64,000 nt of DNA from Phytophthora sp. 'mugwort' (taxonomy: Eukaryota > Oomycota > Peronosporomycetes > Peronosporales > Peronosporaceae): positions 2,480,001 to 2,544,000 of the forward strand of contig JAUCEF010000014.1 in the NCBI GenBank assembly GCA_033558025.1. Reading direction: 5' to 3'. How positions within the stretch are numbered: position 1 is the stretch's first letter; each line of letters starts with the position of its first letter. The notes beneath the pieces were generated by a model. That model searched no databases. It had not been told where the DNA came from and was given only the letters and a program-made list of their open reading frames with translations. This document shows, piece by piece, positions 33,377 through 45,489 of this stretch. The position numbers and the translations under genes were made by a program.

Positions 33377-34330
33377 TTATAGTGAATTGTCCGATCGCTG
33401 AGCCATGGTCCTAAAACCTCGGTCTGAAAATAGAGGCATCAAATTCAGTTTAACTCCAGCCTTCAAGCAGCAACGAAAAAACCACTCGCAATTTCCCTCG
33501 CTCTCCGATGAGCAGACAGCAATAGCCATAATGATGTTGTTGATATTTTTTGGGTTACCGTCCCTTCCTACGAGAACCAGGTGGACACTACGATATTTAC
33601 CATGACGTAATAATGTACCGTCAACGCCAGCAACCTTCTGGCCGTTCAGTTCGTAAAGAGGAGCGTACGGGTGTGAAACAAACGCACGAACAAACTCACC
33701 CTCTCCATTGAAGTCGCAATCAACATAACTGGTAGAGGTCTTTGTGCTCCAAGTATCCAACAACGGTTCCAACTTACGGAACACATCCTCGAATAAACCA
33801 TAGAGATCGTCAAGAATGAGGTTGCGACACGATACGCTTCATTTAGAGATATCTTTGCTCCACGTATACGCTTGATGTGATCGACAAGTAGACGTCCACC
33901 AACACGGGGGGTCACTTGCGACTAAAGAACGGTTGAGCTCATCTTCACGGACTTGGGAAGCTGTCACCTGAGAGCGACCAGCACACTTGTTGTGACAAGA
34001 TTGACGTGACTAATGAAATATCCACCCCGCATTTGTCCTCGGGAGCTCAGCATTGTGACCTCGAAGCGGCAGTCGGCTCCTCCGACACAGTGGTACTTAA
34101 GCATAGCCCCCCATCGGTTTTCTGCGGCTAACTTCACGGTCATGTTATGTCTTGCTGCGTATTGGCGCATCGCCTTGATGCACGCCTTCTGGTCCGGGAG
34201 GTACGTGCCCTGGGCGATGCTGTCCGCCTCCGCAGTAGGTGCAGGTGATGACGGAGGCTGCATGCTGGATGGCCAGCCTCTCGATGCTGGTCCGGCCTCT
34301 TGATAATCGTCGAGTTGAATCTTCTCTGAG
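33377..34330 (-). mobile_element. MULE transposase N-terminal half
   Basis: The MuDR-type N-terminal domain (about 33990-34180) reads CIKAMRQYAARHNMTVKLAA followed by CVGGADCRFEV. After a frame change come the region VGGRLLVDHIKRIRGAKISL and the start of the catalytic core with VAGVDGTLLRHGKYRSVHLV, VLVGRDGN and LMPLFSDRG (33377-33784). VDGT and FSDRG hold the first two catalytic aspartates. The frame stops at 33377, before the Glu and any SWIM finger. Confidence 0.75.
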
Positions 34331-34418
34331 TTAGGGTCAGAGGGAGCTCCGCGTTTTGCAGCAACGAGTTGTTGTTGCAACAAAGATTGGGAGAGCTTCG
34401 CGTTTTGCGAAATGTCCG
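34329..34418. repeat. 90-bp repeat shared with 38271-38354
   Basis: The two sites share GGGTCAGAGGG, CTCCGCGTTTTGC, GAGTTGTT and GCAACAAAGATTGGGAGAGC in the same order and orientation. The unit contains an internal near-repeat (GAGCTCCGCGTTTTGC about 55 bp from GAGCTTCGCGTTTTGC). On the minus strand here it runs into the MULE N-terminal frame. It could be a shared 5' region of two MULEs or a terminal repeat. Confidence 0.55.
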
Positions 34419-34419
34419 A

Positions 34420-36600
34420 AAAGATGCCAATCTTGTTGTGAGCGGTGGGACGAGAAGGACTAGATATCAAAACCACCACAAATCCCTGATGAACACTACT
34501 ATGACTGGCAAGCACACTATCACGCTTTTTCAGCACATCAAAAAAATTTACGTAACCTCAAAACAATTGCAGGTTACCACAAGAATATCCAAGCAACCAT
34601 TCAATAACGTCGAGCCAGCACAAAAGCGCATTTACATCCAATCAAAGCTCTACATATTAAAGGCGTTTATCCAACTGTACGACGCTATATAAGGAAGATT
34701 GCTGGAAGAGCTCGCACTTGCCTATGCAAGCAACTTTGAACTCGTCCCACTTCTAGATACATCCCAAACCTAATGCCCAACCCGCCAAGCCCTTGCTCCT
34801 GGAACTGCTTTGTTGCAGCGTTTCCGCCGAAGGCGCAGCCATATCGGCTACAAGGAATCAAGACATGCAAGACGGTCAGAAGCCAGCTAATGTCATGCAC
34901 GTCTTGTGTATCAGTGCGCCGCGCTTAATGCGCTACAAAGTGCTGCAGTGTGCGTGCAAGCATCGCAGAGCCTCCATGGCCTGTCCGTGGCGTCTAATGG
35001 TACTCGTCTGCCAGGAGGCCGGCAACGTCGACATGTACGAGCTGGACAGCCACTCTCAAGAGCGCGACGCCATCGAAGCGAGCCCACATCAACGTGATTT
35101 TTTCATCAAGACGATTGCTCATGAAAATCTAATGCCAATGCGTATTGGCACGCATTGGGGCACAAATTTGAACTCCGTCCTGCTGCCCTTCCAAGGCTTC
35201 GTATGGTAAAAGACATCGTGAACGACTTCCAGCGAATTCGCCTTGGCGGTAACGGTAAGCGAAAGGAGATCTGGAAGGCGGTACGCAGTGCCACATTTCG
35301 TGGACGTGAAGACGACTACGACGCCTTCACTGGTGACTGCGACCAGTCCGGCGCGTCCAACATGAACAACGGTTCGGAATGCAAGTCATTTCTCGTGGTC
35401 ATGTTACCTTCGTGTAACCCCGTTACCCCCCCACACTAAACCGTGGACACACCGTATCCACGAGGATCTGATTGTGTCAATCGCAAAAGGCCCGGAACCT
35501 TCCGTTCCAAGAGCGTTTCACTCTTCGTTCCGCATCGAGTATTCACACTCAGATGTCAACTGCTAATTGGTGTTTTGACCTCCCTCGTTCGCCTCGCCGC
35601 AGGCTAAGCCCCTCTGGCATCCGACACCTTCGTTATCTTTGTCATTCCGTACGGGAGAGGTCTCTGACCGTGCGCCACCCGCACCCTCGCGGCTCTCGGT
35701 GCGAGAGTATCACTCAGCGCACAAGCGCCGACATGGCCAAAAGCCATGAGTGGAGGCGGCGAAGCCGCTGGAGGCAGTGCCCCCGTACGCTTTGCGCGAG
35801 ACGCCCTCTTTGACGACCTTGAGGAAGGTTAAGAGGCGGTCGACTACGCTGAGTCCATGACCGGTAGTAGCCCTGTCCGCTGGCCGAGCGCGCGCCGCCA
35901 GCTGCGCGCTCCGAATCCTTTCGAACTCTCGACTCCACGGGTCCTGCGCAATGCGCCTCCGCTACTTTCGCGGGGAACAACAGATGATCCCAGGGTATCC
36001 GGTGTCGTCACCAATCTTTTGGACGAAGTCAAGTAGCAACAGCTTGCGGCTGATCCGCAGCTCCCACGCTCGAGGTGACCTATCGGTCGGCCATTGTCAC
36101 GACGTGACTATGGCTTTGAGCTTCGCGATCCCAGTGAAGTGGCTCGCCGAAAGGCATTGGAGTTGCTTAACACATATGTTGTTGGACCGGTGGACGCAAC
36201 ACCCAACGAGCTCGCCGCGCGGGAGTCTCTCAGAGAGAGATAATTGACTCCTCAAGTGACTGCTCAGTGCGAGTATCGTGAGCGCCTGCAAGTGCAAGCT
36301 CGGCACGGCTCGGTTTCACCGATGCAGACTTACCCAGTCGTGCTCTTGCAGGAGAGACGTCTTGGCGGCTAGCGGCGAACGAACCGAAGGGCGTCGTCAG
36401 TGGCTAGCAACGCATGGAGTGAAGGGCGTCGTCGCTGGCTTGCAGTGCGCGACTTGCAGCAGCGTTGGCGGCGGCTAGCAATGCGTGGTGGGAGGACGTC
36501 GGCGGGTGCTTGCCGTGTGGCATGCAGGCAGTAGTGTTGTCGGTGGCTTTGGTTTACAACGCGTGGCATTGAGCAAGTATTTAAGATTTCTGTGTGCACA
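34420..36600. other. degenerate coding-like sequence, unidentified
   Basis: No family is certain. Plus-strand frames near 34800-35440 include RMVKDIVNDFQRIRLGGNG and resemble, weakly, the N-terminal region of a MULE. Near 36100-36240 a plus-strand frame reads EVARRKALELLNTYVVGPVD before a stop. These look like decayed transposon genes. Confidence 0.3.
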
Positions 36601-36789
36601 TTGTTCGCTTGTGCAGATGTAATTATAAGTAACGCTTCGCTCGCAATGACAGCTAAGGCTGCAATAGTTTGTGCGTGTTCTAGTATTTGTTGTGTAATAA
36701 AAAGAAATGGATCAAATTAATTGATGCAAATGTCTGTCATTGTTATCGCTATCCATAGGGGTTGCGAACAAGCGGCGGCATGGTCGTAA

Positions 36790-37900
36790 AGCTTCAAAGG
36801 CGTTGTAGGGCGCGCCCGATACTCTGCGGTCGCCCAACGCTAACGATGCGCTTCCTGTTGACCAGGTTTTTCTCGCCCGATTCATCGACGGCACTCCGGG
36901 TCTGTTGGGCGAACGACAGCAGTAGCCCATCCTGAAACGATAGCGCCACGAGGTAGTACCCAGAGCGAAGTTCGACGGGCCAGCCAGGGCGTGGTTTGCC
37001 CTCGACCTCCATTCGCGCGTAGTGAACACCAAACTCCGCGCAAATCGCCGTATCCTCGCGCGCGCAGTTAAGGGAAACGAGTGATTGCGCAGGGGGGCAC
37101 GGCCCGGATGTGGACGAACTCAGGATTACCGTCGCCCAAGAGAAAGTCGACGCTCGCTCGGGTGGCCAAGGGTTTGGACAGCAGTCCACGGCGGCGGGGT
37201 CCCCGATCTCTTGTTTGCAGAGTCGTATGATAATTTGGTGCAACTGCCCAACCGGGTTGTTGGTGGCGACGAAACTAGAGGGGTGTGGGAGTACTGCAAC
37301 TTCGCGAAGTCGCCATGCAGCCACTGGCCCTTCACTTACGCGCTGAAAGCGTCGAGATCCGCGTGTCTGTCCCGCTCTTGACGAATAGTTGCCTTCGGAT
37401 CGGCAAATTCTGCCTCACTCTGCCAAGTGCAGGTCGATCATTCCTTGAAACACGAGTAGGGGCAGTATCGCGCTCAACATGCGTATATTTCACGTAGCTT
37501 AGCAATTGGATGATAGAAGCACAGCAGGTTCGTGAAAATGCTGTTAGCGAAGGCGCGGTGAAATGGATTGTATTGTGCCTTTTCCGCGTCACCCATCACG
37601 TATTTCAGTTGCACCTCTTTGTCGTTAACCCGCGGGTGCATGGCTCGGAGCGCAACAAGCGCAGCTGCATAGTAGTTTTCCTGGAGCTTGATGATGTTAG
37701 GAACAGCGCCACCATATGGAAGGACTGGAATGTATCGGTAATGCCGCTCACATGCATCGCATACCCGACGCTGTCTAGCTTAAACGTCTCGTCGAGGTGC
37801 ATCACGCAGGTACCCGGATCGCGCATGGCATATCGTCCGTCAGCCAGTTAACCCAGCGTTGGCGCAGACGCTGCTTTAACGGGTGGTTCCAAGCAATGTC
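36790..37900 (-). mobile_element. MULE transposase relic (third copy)
   Basis: The minus strand from about 37825 has VMHLDETFKLDSVGYAMHVS, in which LDET carries the first catalytic Asp. It continues with GITDTFQSFHMVALFLTSS, and after decay FVATNNPVGQLHQIII (about 37225-37272), a motif of this group. The C-terminal part is HYARMEVEGKPRPGWPVEL, with a degraded SWIM-like CRYxF...CC block in an alternative frame and GRPQSIGRAL near the end. Several frame changes. Confidence 0.65.
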
Positions 37901-38059
37901 CACCGGTTGTACATGTACAGCCGAGGGCGGCGTGAATACTACCAAATTGGCGCGTACACGCAGCACTCTATGGAGCTGGCTCTGGCTCCGGCATCCAGTT
38001 AGTTCTTAACGATGAGGTGAAAACAATCCTCAGCATCACCCACCTCAGCTGAGCTCGGA

Positions 38060-38195
38060 ACCTGGGAGGAAGAAGGGAGACGAATGCCGAGCAAAGGTGA
38101 CACCACCTCGAAAGTAGGCAAGGTGAAGCGAACGTGCACGTGTACAAACTGTGGCCAACAAGGCCACCATCGACGGAGCTGCCCGACGAAGTAGT
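38060..38195 (+). other. CCHC zinc-knuckle fragment
   Basis: The plus-strand frame reads KVGKVKRTCTCTNCGQQGHH and then RRSC, which gives a perfect CX2CX4HX4C zinc knuckle, followed by TAG. Such knuckles end many MULE transposases and occur in retroelement gag. It is on the strand opposite the MULE relic to its left. Confidence 0.5.
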
Positions 38196-38270
38196 GCTGG
38201 GTCCCAGAGGTCTGCTCGAGTAGCTGGCAGGATGAACAATGCATGTTGCTCATCGACGAGTGTGTGAGTT

Positions 38271-38354
38271 GAGTAAGGGTCAGAGGGGGGCTCCGCGTTT
38301 TGCTGCAAAGAGTTGTTTTTGCAACAAAGATTGGGAGAGCTCCGAGTTTTGCAA
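38271..38354. repeat. second copy of the 34329 repeat
   Basis: Same orientation as the first copy, with GTTTTT in place of GTTGTT and a G-run expansion. It lies directly upstream of the Myb-like relic on the plus strand. Confidence 0.55.
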
Positions 38355-38439
38355 AAATACCCATATTTCCACCGACATGGGAGAAACAAGCGCAACGGAT
38401 CTTCACGAGAGATAGAGGCTCCCGCGCCTTCGCACAGCA

Positions 38440-39300
38440 CCAGCAGCTCGGCCTTACCGCAGCGCGGCCGGCCCCTTTCGAGAAAAGAAAGTTAACCGAC
38501 GAAACCACACTGGCGCTTGTGCGCACGTGGAAGGAATTCCAACCAGAGAGCGACGCAATGATGGAAAAACCAGAAATGTTTTGACGAGTTTTAAGCTGCA
38601 TTCCCAACATCTGACCGCACCAAAAAAACCGTTGAAGACAAGCTGCAAGCTTTCAGAGATATGTATGGTTTCATTAACGACGATGAAGCGATACATCTCT
38701 CTGAAAGCTTGCAGGTGTTAACGTCAAACCACTCCGATTTGACCGAAGCAAAAAAGAGAAGAAGGTGTTACACTTGAGGTCGTCGTGGTAGTCACTGGAG
38801 CGGGTGACATTCGGGTGGGCATGTCTGAGTCATGGAAGACACAAATAGCAATGGTCCACCCATCCAGGACGATTCCAAACGTTGTGAGGCACACCTCTGT
38901 GATGCGTTGCCGACGTACTCAAGAGACACCGTACCAGTTGCATTTTGGCGTTGGGCGTTTCAGAACGCTGAGATGCAACAGCTTGGTATTGTGGCGCGCG
39001 CGAGCAGAAAGAGAGGGGCAATCCCTCCACCGCGATCCGCTCGAGCGAGCGGTAAATGGCGCTTGTTCGTGGACCTATGGGCCGAGCGCCAACAAGTTCG
39101 GGTTGCGGAACGCTGCAGCGTCTTCGCCCTTGTACGCTGCGAGGAAGCGGTTCAGGTAGTAGGTGATGTTCGAAAAGACGTTCGTAAATTAGAGTTGCAT
39201 GTGGAGAGTTCGGGGACGCCGAGGGTGGTGAGGACACGGACGAAGAGGCCGTTTTCGATGGCCATGAGGAATTGAGGAATGAGCGCGTTACAGAATGAAA
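38440..39300 (+). pseudogene. Myb/SANT-like transposon accessory protein relic
   Basis: The plus strand reads KLTDETTLALVRTWKEFQPE (38480-38560), which fits the start of a Myb/SANT-like trihelix domain. It is interrupted by TGA and continues in another frame with TLALVRTWK-type helix partners and KPLKTSCKLSEICMVSL. Next is a segment with PVAFWRWAFQNAEMQQLGIV (about 38930-38990). Harbinger-type transposons encode such DNA-binding partners, but this assignment is from pattern only. Confidence 0.45.
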
Positions 39301-39569
39301 AGAGATACCTCCCGGCGAGATGAAACCCAGAATGACCATGAAGCGAGATGATTAACCCTACTTCCAAATCAAGATAAATAAGATAAATTTAAAACTGAAT
39401 TGGAGGGGTGCAATGAATAATTCCAATTACGAATTGCAAATATTTTTATTGTAATTACGTTTCGGGAGATCTGAACTCGCTTGAACCAGTGCCACCTTAG
39501 CCTCCGGGCCTGCCTTCACTGGATTTGAGTATATTTCAACTTAGAGTGGCCAATATGTTTTTAACGGCG

Positions 39570-40410
39570 GGTTCTGTTGCTGCTACTGGTTCGTCCACTT
39601 TGCGGGCGACATCTGCAGGCTTTTCCAAACAAGAAAAGCTCGGTTCCGTGTGGCTCTAGCGCGCATGAATCGCGCTGCGATGGTCACCATACCTTCATGG
39701 CCACCCAAAACCGCTTCTTCTGCACCCTCGACGGTCGCGTCGTTTTCCATGGTCCACCAGCACCTGTTCCTACGTCACCGACTTCATCGACGTCCGGTGA
39801 CGACGCTGATGACTCCGATATCTTAGCGGAGGACTTTCATGCTCGTCTGATGGAGCTTGTGTTCAATGCTTGGTTGGGGAATTGACGACAAAGCCGCGGA
39901 ATTCACGGATCAAATCCATGAAAGCTAGCAACATGGAGGACTTGAACGCGACCCCCACAATTGAACTGGCTACGCACCGACCCCTCGCCAAGGTCAAGCC
40001 GTATCATGGACGCCATGACAAACGGGAGAACTCGATGCAGTGGCTCCGTACTTCCGTATATGAAATGAAAGGAACGCGTACACTGATTACGCGGTGGTGC
40101 GAGGCTTTCCAGCTGAGGCTTCGAGACGGTGCCCTCCATTGGTTCCGGCAACTTCCGAGGAAGACGCAACGAGCCTGGCAGTCGCTGAATGCGAAGTTCA
40201 TCAGCTACTACTGCTCGCAATTCAACAAGTCAGTGAAGACTCGCTACTACTCAGCTCAACGTGTCGGCAAAAAAGGGCGCATATGTGGCTATTTGAACCG
40301 TCTGAATGCCTATGCTCACAACGCCGGTGTTCGATTTGCTAACGGTGGCCGATAAGGTGAGACCACGTTCGACGATTTTTGAAGCCCTGTGGAGATAAAC
40401 ATCTCAAAAA
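39570..40410 (+). mobile_element. gypsy gag fragment (plus strand)
   Basis: The frame 39870-40355 has LAKVKPYHGRHDKRENSMQW, then DGALHWFRQLPRKTQRAWQS and YYSAQRVGKKGRICGYLNRL. This is the spacing of Ty3/gypsy capsid domains in oomycetes. An upstream frame (39577-39885) carries an acidic N-terminal region. It is truncated after the capsid. No protease or RT follows. Confidence 0.6.
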
Positions 40411-40413
40411 TGG

Positions 40414-40900
40414 CTAGCATATTTCAAAGTGAGTGACATTCGCGATCTGGAAGGCATGATCAATGAAATGCTGAAAATGACAATCATGTCCCGCACGTGG
40501 GTGCCCATTCTCAGGCGCTCGGCCCCCGAGTTTGGAGACAGCAAGCGCGACGCGCTGTTGTTCTGTCTGCAACAGGGCAGAAGCCATGGTCATCTCGACG
40601 TCGCGGACCCAGAGCAGGATATTCTCCCCATCCTTGCCCTCAAGGGTCTTTACACTCACCGTGAGCGGCTTCGGTCGCGAGGAGCTATCCGACGTCGTCG
40701 ATGTAGGCGTAGCAAACGCAACTGACGCAGAAATCTTCGGCTGAAGGCGCTCCAACAGAGAATTCTCGCAGTTTGAGAAAGCCTCCAGACGCGCATTGAT
40801 CGTGTCGGGCCTTGCGAAGCAATATGCTGAACGCCATCAGGGCCCAATGGAGACACCAGCTTGTTAAGCCCATCTTGTTGACTCGGGGTCAAGTTAGAAA
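40414..40900 (-). mobile_element. gypsy gag fragment (minus strand)
   Basis: The minus-strand frame 40414-40755 reads PKPLTVSVKTLEGKDGENIL, LWVRDVEMTMASALLQTEQQ and RVALAVSKLGGRA, a recognisable gag start of another gypsy family. It is head to head with the plus-strand gag fragment and truncated on the left. Confidence 0.55.
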
Positions 40901-41589
40901 ATGCTCCATCCTTACAAGGGTCAGTCGTTCCGACTCAGGCGTAGGATTGACTACAAGTGCTACCAAGTGCAGTTAGGCTGCAGTAGCTTTGCGTAGAGGA
41001 AGGCTTTAGTTAAGGTCGGTGACCTTCTTTCTATACCAACAGCAAGTGTGAGTCCTGTAGATTGCAATCTAGGGACCCCCAGAGTAGCCACGACCTTCAC
41101 CAGGCTAATTAACTTTTCGTTTCCAAATGTAACTGACTTTACCTCTCTTTACTCGCGGCAAAGCCGCCTTTGTCCTATATGTATTAGTCTCACTATTTAA
41201 CATAGTAATATCTAGTAAAATGCATAACTAATGGATGTGAAGCCCCCTATTGACGCTTGTTATATTTCCAGTACTGAGTACTGATCTCTGTTAATGTCTG
41301 TGCACATCACTTAGTGTGCCACACACCTTAGTACATCGAGTACGTGTAACTTCGTTACAACCACTACCGCGCTAGTGTCAATCACCCCGCGGCGATCTGG
41401 TATCCGATCGACCTTAAGTCCCGTCAGCAGCAGCGCGTCTCTCGTTCTCGGTAGCTGCGGCGTGGTGTCGTTCACCATCCTCAGACAAGTATTCATCACT
41501 GTAAGGTTCCACGAATCCATGGTCCTAATTATAGTCCGAGTCGTCGTACCGGCGAGAATTCGGTCGATCAGTAGAGGCCGACCTCGAAC

Positions 41590-42649
41590 CCCGCTCCTGC
41601 AACTATGACATGATGTCCGTCACTCTTCAACGAGAGTGATTGACTACGGTAACCATCACGGCTACGGTTGTAATCACGGTCCCATCTGTCACGATTATAT
41701 TCATCACGAGACTCATCACCCCTGCGGTCGTCGCGTTGTTCGCCGCGGTGGCGGTTTCTACCTCTACCTCGTTAAGCGCCTTTTCCACGCCGGCTAGGCT
41801 GGGAGGATTTTTTTTTACCAGTAGGTTGCTGCACTTGGTGCAGGTCTTCCCGCAGTCGCTGGGCTTCACTCAGATCACGGACATGCTGCTTCCGCTGCTC
41901 GTGGCTACGTTGGAGTTCCGCTTGGTCCTTCTGGAGGCGAAAGAGACCTCTGAACACCGTGTCACGCTCGGTCGAGCGGCTTGACACTGCTGTTCGAGGT
42001 CGGGGGACTGCTGCCTCAGCCGGTCGCTTCATCTCGCAGAACCTGCAGATCCTGTGCAAGGAAAGGGGCAGCCCTGGGCGGATCGGCTGGCGCGACACTG
42101 CCATGGTCGGATAGACGACGCTCCAGACCGAGAGCATTGTCTTGCAGGCGGGTGTACGCCCTCCGCGTTGGTTTCTTCTAGCAAGGCGTAACGCGTCTGC
42201 AGATCGTCGAAACCCTGAACCTCCACGCGGAGACGGTCAGCCTCTTGGCGCGTTTCAGCTTCAGGCTGCTTGACTTGGCGAAGTCGTGCCTGGATAACGT
42301 CGTAACGGTGCTGGACGAAGTCCACGAGCGAACGCGCAGTTGTCCAGTTGGGCTTGGCTAGCGCGTTAAGTTCCTCGTTGTGGCGACGTGAGGCAACCAG
42401 ATCCCGCATTGCTTGCTGGTGCTTGACCAACAGCTCGTCGTAGGCACCAACGAAGGTGTGGATGGACGTTGCCGCCGCTCGTAGCGGATACAGATTCAGC
42501 ACCGCCGGAGTTGCAGCCGCTGAAGGATCCGACGATGCGTGATCACAGTGCGTGCATAGAGGAGGGGCATCCGGAGAAAGGCCTTGCCCGGCGAATACGC
42601 CATCGCGAGGCGTGGCGTCAGTATCAGAGGCGCTGTGGGCGGACGACAT
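41590..42649 (-). mobile_element. coiled-coil gag-like gene with Arg/Gly-rich tail
   Basis: It starts at the ATG at 42649 (MSSAHSASDTD). Residues about 70-170 are strongly helical, with the segment VKHQQAMRDLVASRRHNEEL. After a frame change a second coiled coil follows (LQKDQAELQRSHEQRKQHV, about 41850-41930). The end is Arg/Gly/Asp-rich (RDDRRGDESRDEYNRDRWD in one frame, about 41665-41730), as in nucleic-acid-binding gag tails. No protease or RT follows. The family assignment is inferred. Confidence 0.45.
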
Positions 42650-42699
42650 GGTGGAGATGCTTGATCTGGGTTGACGGCAGTGGATTGAATTGTGGATCA

Positions 42700-43620
42700 T
42701 GTGACATGGTGTGTTACCGTTGCGCGGTGGTCACAACGTGTCAGGGGCGATTGTGGTATTGCAGATCCGGATAAGATGGAAGTTGACCGGTAGCCGGAAG
42801 ATCCACGCGCCAGTGGCAGCCATAACAGCGTCAAGGTGATGGATCCGGACCATGCGACACGCCAGGTCTGTATATGGTACGAATCCTGGATCCATCCGGT
42901 GGGGTAAGGTCTAAGTCCAGATCCGATCAGTTTTAGTACACACCGGGTTGAAGATCCGTAGCTAAAGGGGTGGAGACGGGTGGCCAGGAACAGGTCAGAG
43001 ATGGGATCCTGGGTTATAAGTAGTCCGTACGATAGGTTTTGGGATGGGATTCGAAGGTAGATAGGCTAAGGTATAAATCAGAACTGAATTTGCTCTGGAA
43101 GGGAGACTCGACTATTGTATAGGGTATTTCTATTGGCCACATACATAGATCAAGTGTAACTTTGGCGATCTTCCTGCACACGTGGCAGCCCCCTGGATAG
43201 CTTGGCCAGGTCGAGCTTGCCCTTTGGCTCCCCCCCCTCAAGATCGCGCCATTGGAAGCGGCAAGCATCGTAAAGGAACAAGTATAACTCCGATAAGGAG
43301 CAAGGACATCTGAAGAAGGAACAACTCCGGATCCTGTATTTCTATTACGAACCCACAAGGTCTACGCAAGAAGCTCAAGACCAAACCGACACCAGATCTT
43401 GTGCGCAGGAATACCCGCGCATATCCACCCCCTCTCAAGTCCACATAAGGACGTCCAAGGCCCACCAAGTGCGCATCTCTTGTCAACGAGAGAGCACCAC
43501 CAGCCCGCCGACGGGTACACAAGGTGAACCACTCAGCAACAACACGGCCGTCGGAGTATCCCCTCCGTTAGTCGGTGTCTGGGCGCAGTGCGTGTGAGTT
43601 GGATCCTACTGAAATTCAGC
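42700..43620 (+). repeat. GATC-rich LTR-like sequence
   Basis: This sequence is rich in GGATCC and GATCCG. Its right end (about 43510-43600) has CCCTCCGTTAGTCGGTG and TCTGGGCGCAGT, closely matching 61980-62015. The match at two sites, with gypsy pol on the same strand just downstream (44.5 kb), suggests LTR 3' ends followed by a primer-binding region. The 5' end was not delimited. Confidence 0.4.
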
Positions 43621-44399
43621 GGATCCACTCTCCCATAGATACACTGGTATGATGCCCGGCTCACTTACCCGTCGCGTTATGGGTTCCGATTGGAGGTTCG
43701 CCTCTAGAGGTGGATGTATACAGCTGGACTCAACGAAGTACCAATAGTGGCAGGTGTTAGCTTACTCAGAGTCACGGAACCGGATTTGCTTGCGAAAGAA
43801 TGCAAGCTATACGCAGAATGGTTGTCTAGCCAACTTCCGGCTGTGGAGAGATGAGAGTGTGTCGTCTCCTAGCCGGATATGCAGACGACCCACTACCGGC
43901 AGTACAACGATGATGCCGACAGGCTTACATGTGATCAACGTTGGAATCGGATATTACGGCACGGCCTACAAATATGGTGAAGCTGAAAACTCGTTAGGAG
44001 GCAGGAATCAGCGGCAAGTCCTACCGAGCTGTATCCGGGATCATACGAACCACAAGGGATGACAAAAGAATTGCCGTCCCGAACCAAATAGATCCGGATG
44101 ACGTTTTGAACCTGGACGATCAAGGGTCCCCATCGCGAGACATTTGGGTCTGTAACCCAGATACTATCTATCGACGAGACCGAAAAAACATGGCGGATGC
44201 TGGTAACAATACCTTCAAGCACCAACCAACGCGACTAACCTTGAGGGTTACGCACACGAACTGGCGTACCTCCCGGACTTGACTGAAAGTTTGGTCACGG
44301 CGCGTGATTATTCTGCATGAATGCAGGAAACACAAGGCTAGAGAAGGAACAACAGGAAGCACTCATCGACGTGCTGAAAGAGAAAAACAGTGGCAATGC

Positions 44400-45480
44400 A
44401 CTCCCTCGGCCAGCGTATTAAGTTGAGTGCGACATCGACGTCAAAAGGCGTGAGCCGATAAAGCTATCCACTCGTCCAGTACCGCTTCGGCATCTGCAGA
44501 AGTTATAAGTGCTCCTTAAGGGATTTCTCTAAGCATGCCCGATATTGTTCTCCGATAGTCCGTGGGCATTACCGATCGTTATCGTCCTGAAAACGAACGT
44601 CAAGATATCCGGTTGTGCAATCGACTATAACATAGTGAACGCGATTACGGCCATCATGCAGTATGCAATGCAGCTGGTAAAAATATACTTACAGATCTTG
44701 AGAGCTACTCATGGTTCTGTTCTCTCGATGCAGCTCTGGATTTTGGGTAACAGTGATGACCCGCGAGATCGCAAAATTTCAGCATTCGTGTGCGTGTTGG
44801 GACACTTCGAATGGTTACGGATTACCATTTGGCCTGAAAAATGCAATGATCTATCAGCGCATGATGGCAATGCGTTGTGGGGCTTTGCCCAACCGAAGGG
44901 TGGATGGAAGCACTATCTGATCTCATGCGTCGCGCTGAAGACGTGACTATCGCACAACGCGATGCAAAAAGCAAATCTCACGAGCAGTCGCTATACCAGG
45001 ATGGTAATACTCGAAAAAAGTATGAAGCTGACAGCTTATTCGTCGGTCGCGATGGATCTAGTGTAACAACCCGTGAACAGTCCCGTAGCTGCTATATTCT
45101 CGGCCAGAGAAGTCGATGAATCGACGCTTGTGCCAGTGTTTGAGTGTTGGGCTTTCGTCGATGACATATGCTTTGGGGATATACATTCAACACTTGTTTG
45201 GCTACGCTAAATCGTCTGCTAACTCGCTTTGAGAGTGCTGAATCAGTGTCAGCTTTACGAAAAGCATCTTTATCCAGTCGAAAGTGGATTTTCTGTCCCA
45301 TAAAATATCTCCAGTCGGCATTCAGGCAGCCCCAAAGCGTATCGCATGGTGACCTGCTGGAGGAAGACCTTTCGGACGCTACGGTCATCGTCACGTACCT
45401 GCTGCCGCATGCGCTGGATCAGTTGGCGCCCAAATTCACAAAGCTGTCTAGATAGACCAACAGACGTGCCCCACGATTGC
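44400..45480 (+). mobile_element. gypsy reverse transcriptase relic
   Basis: Plus-strand fragments in order: SDSPWALPIVIVLK (44553-44595), IDYNIVNAITAIMQYAM, a block ending in SGFWVTVMTREIAKFQHSC, FGLKNAMIYQRMMA (about 44837-44875), WGFAQPKGGWK and, at about 45150, FVDDICFG, which corresponds to the RT active-site FxDD box. At least four frame changes. It is consistent with the LTR-like sequence upstream on the same strand. Confidence 0.7.
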
Positions 45481-45489
45481 AAAGTGACT

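Noticed and set aside
34793..35439. Possible MULE N-terminal gene
   Set aside because: The resemblance is too weak and broken to name; left as unidentified.
38830..39339. 169-residue minus-strand frame
   Set aside because: It is opposite the Myb-like plus-strand relic, which has better protein-like patterning (WRWAFQNAEMQQLG).
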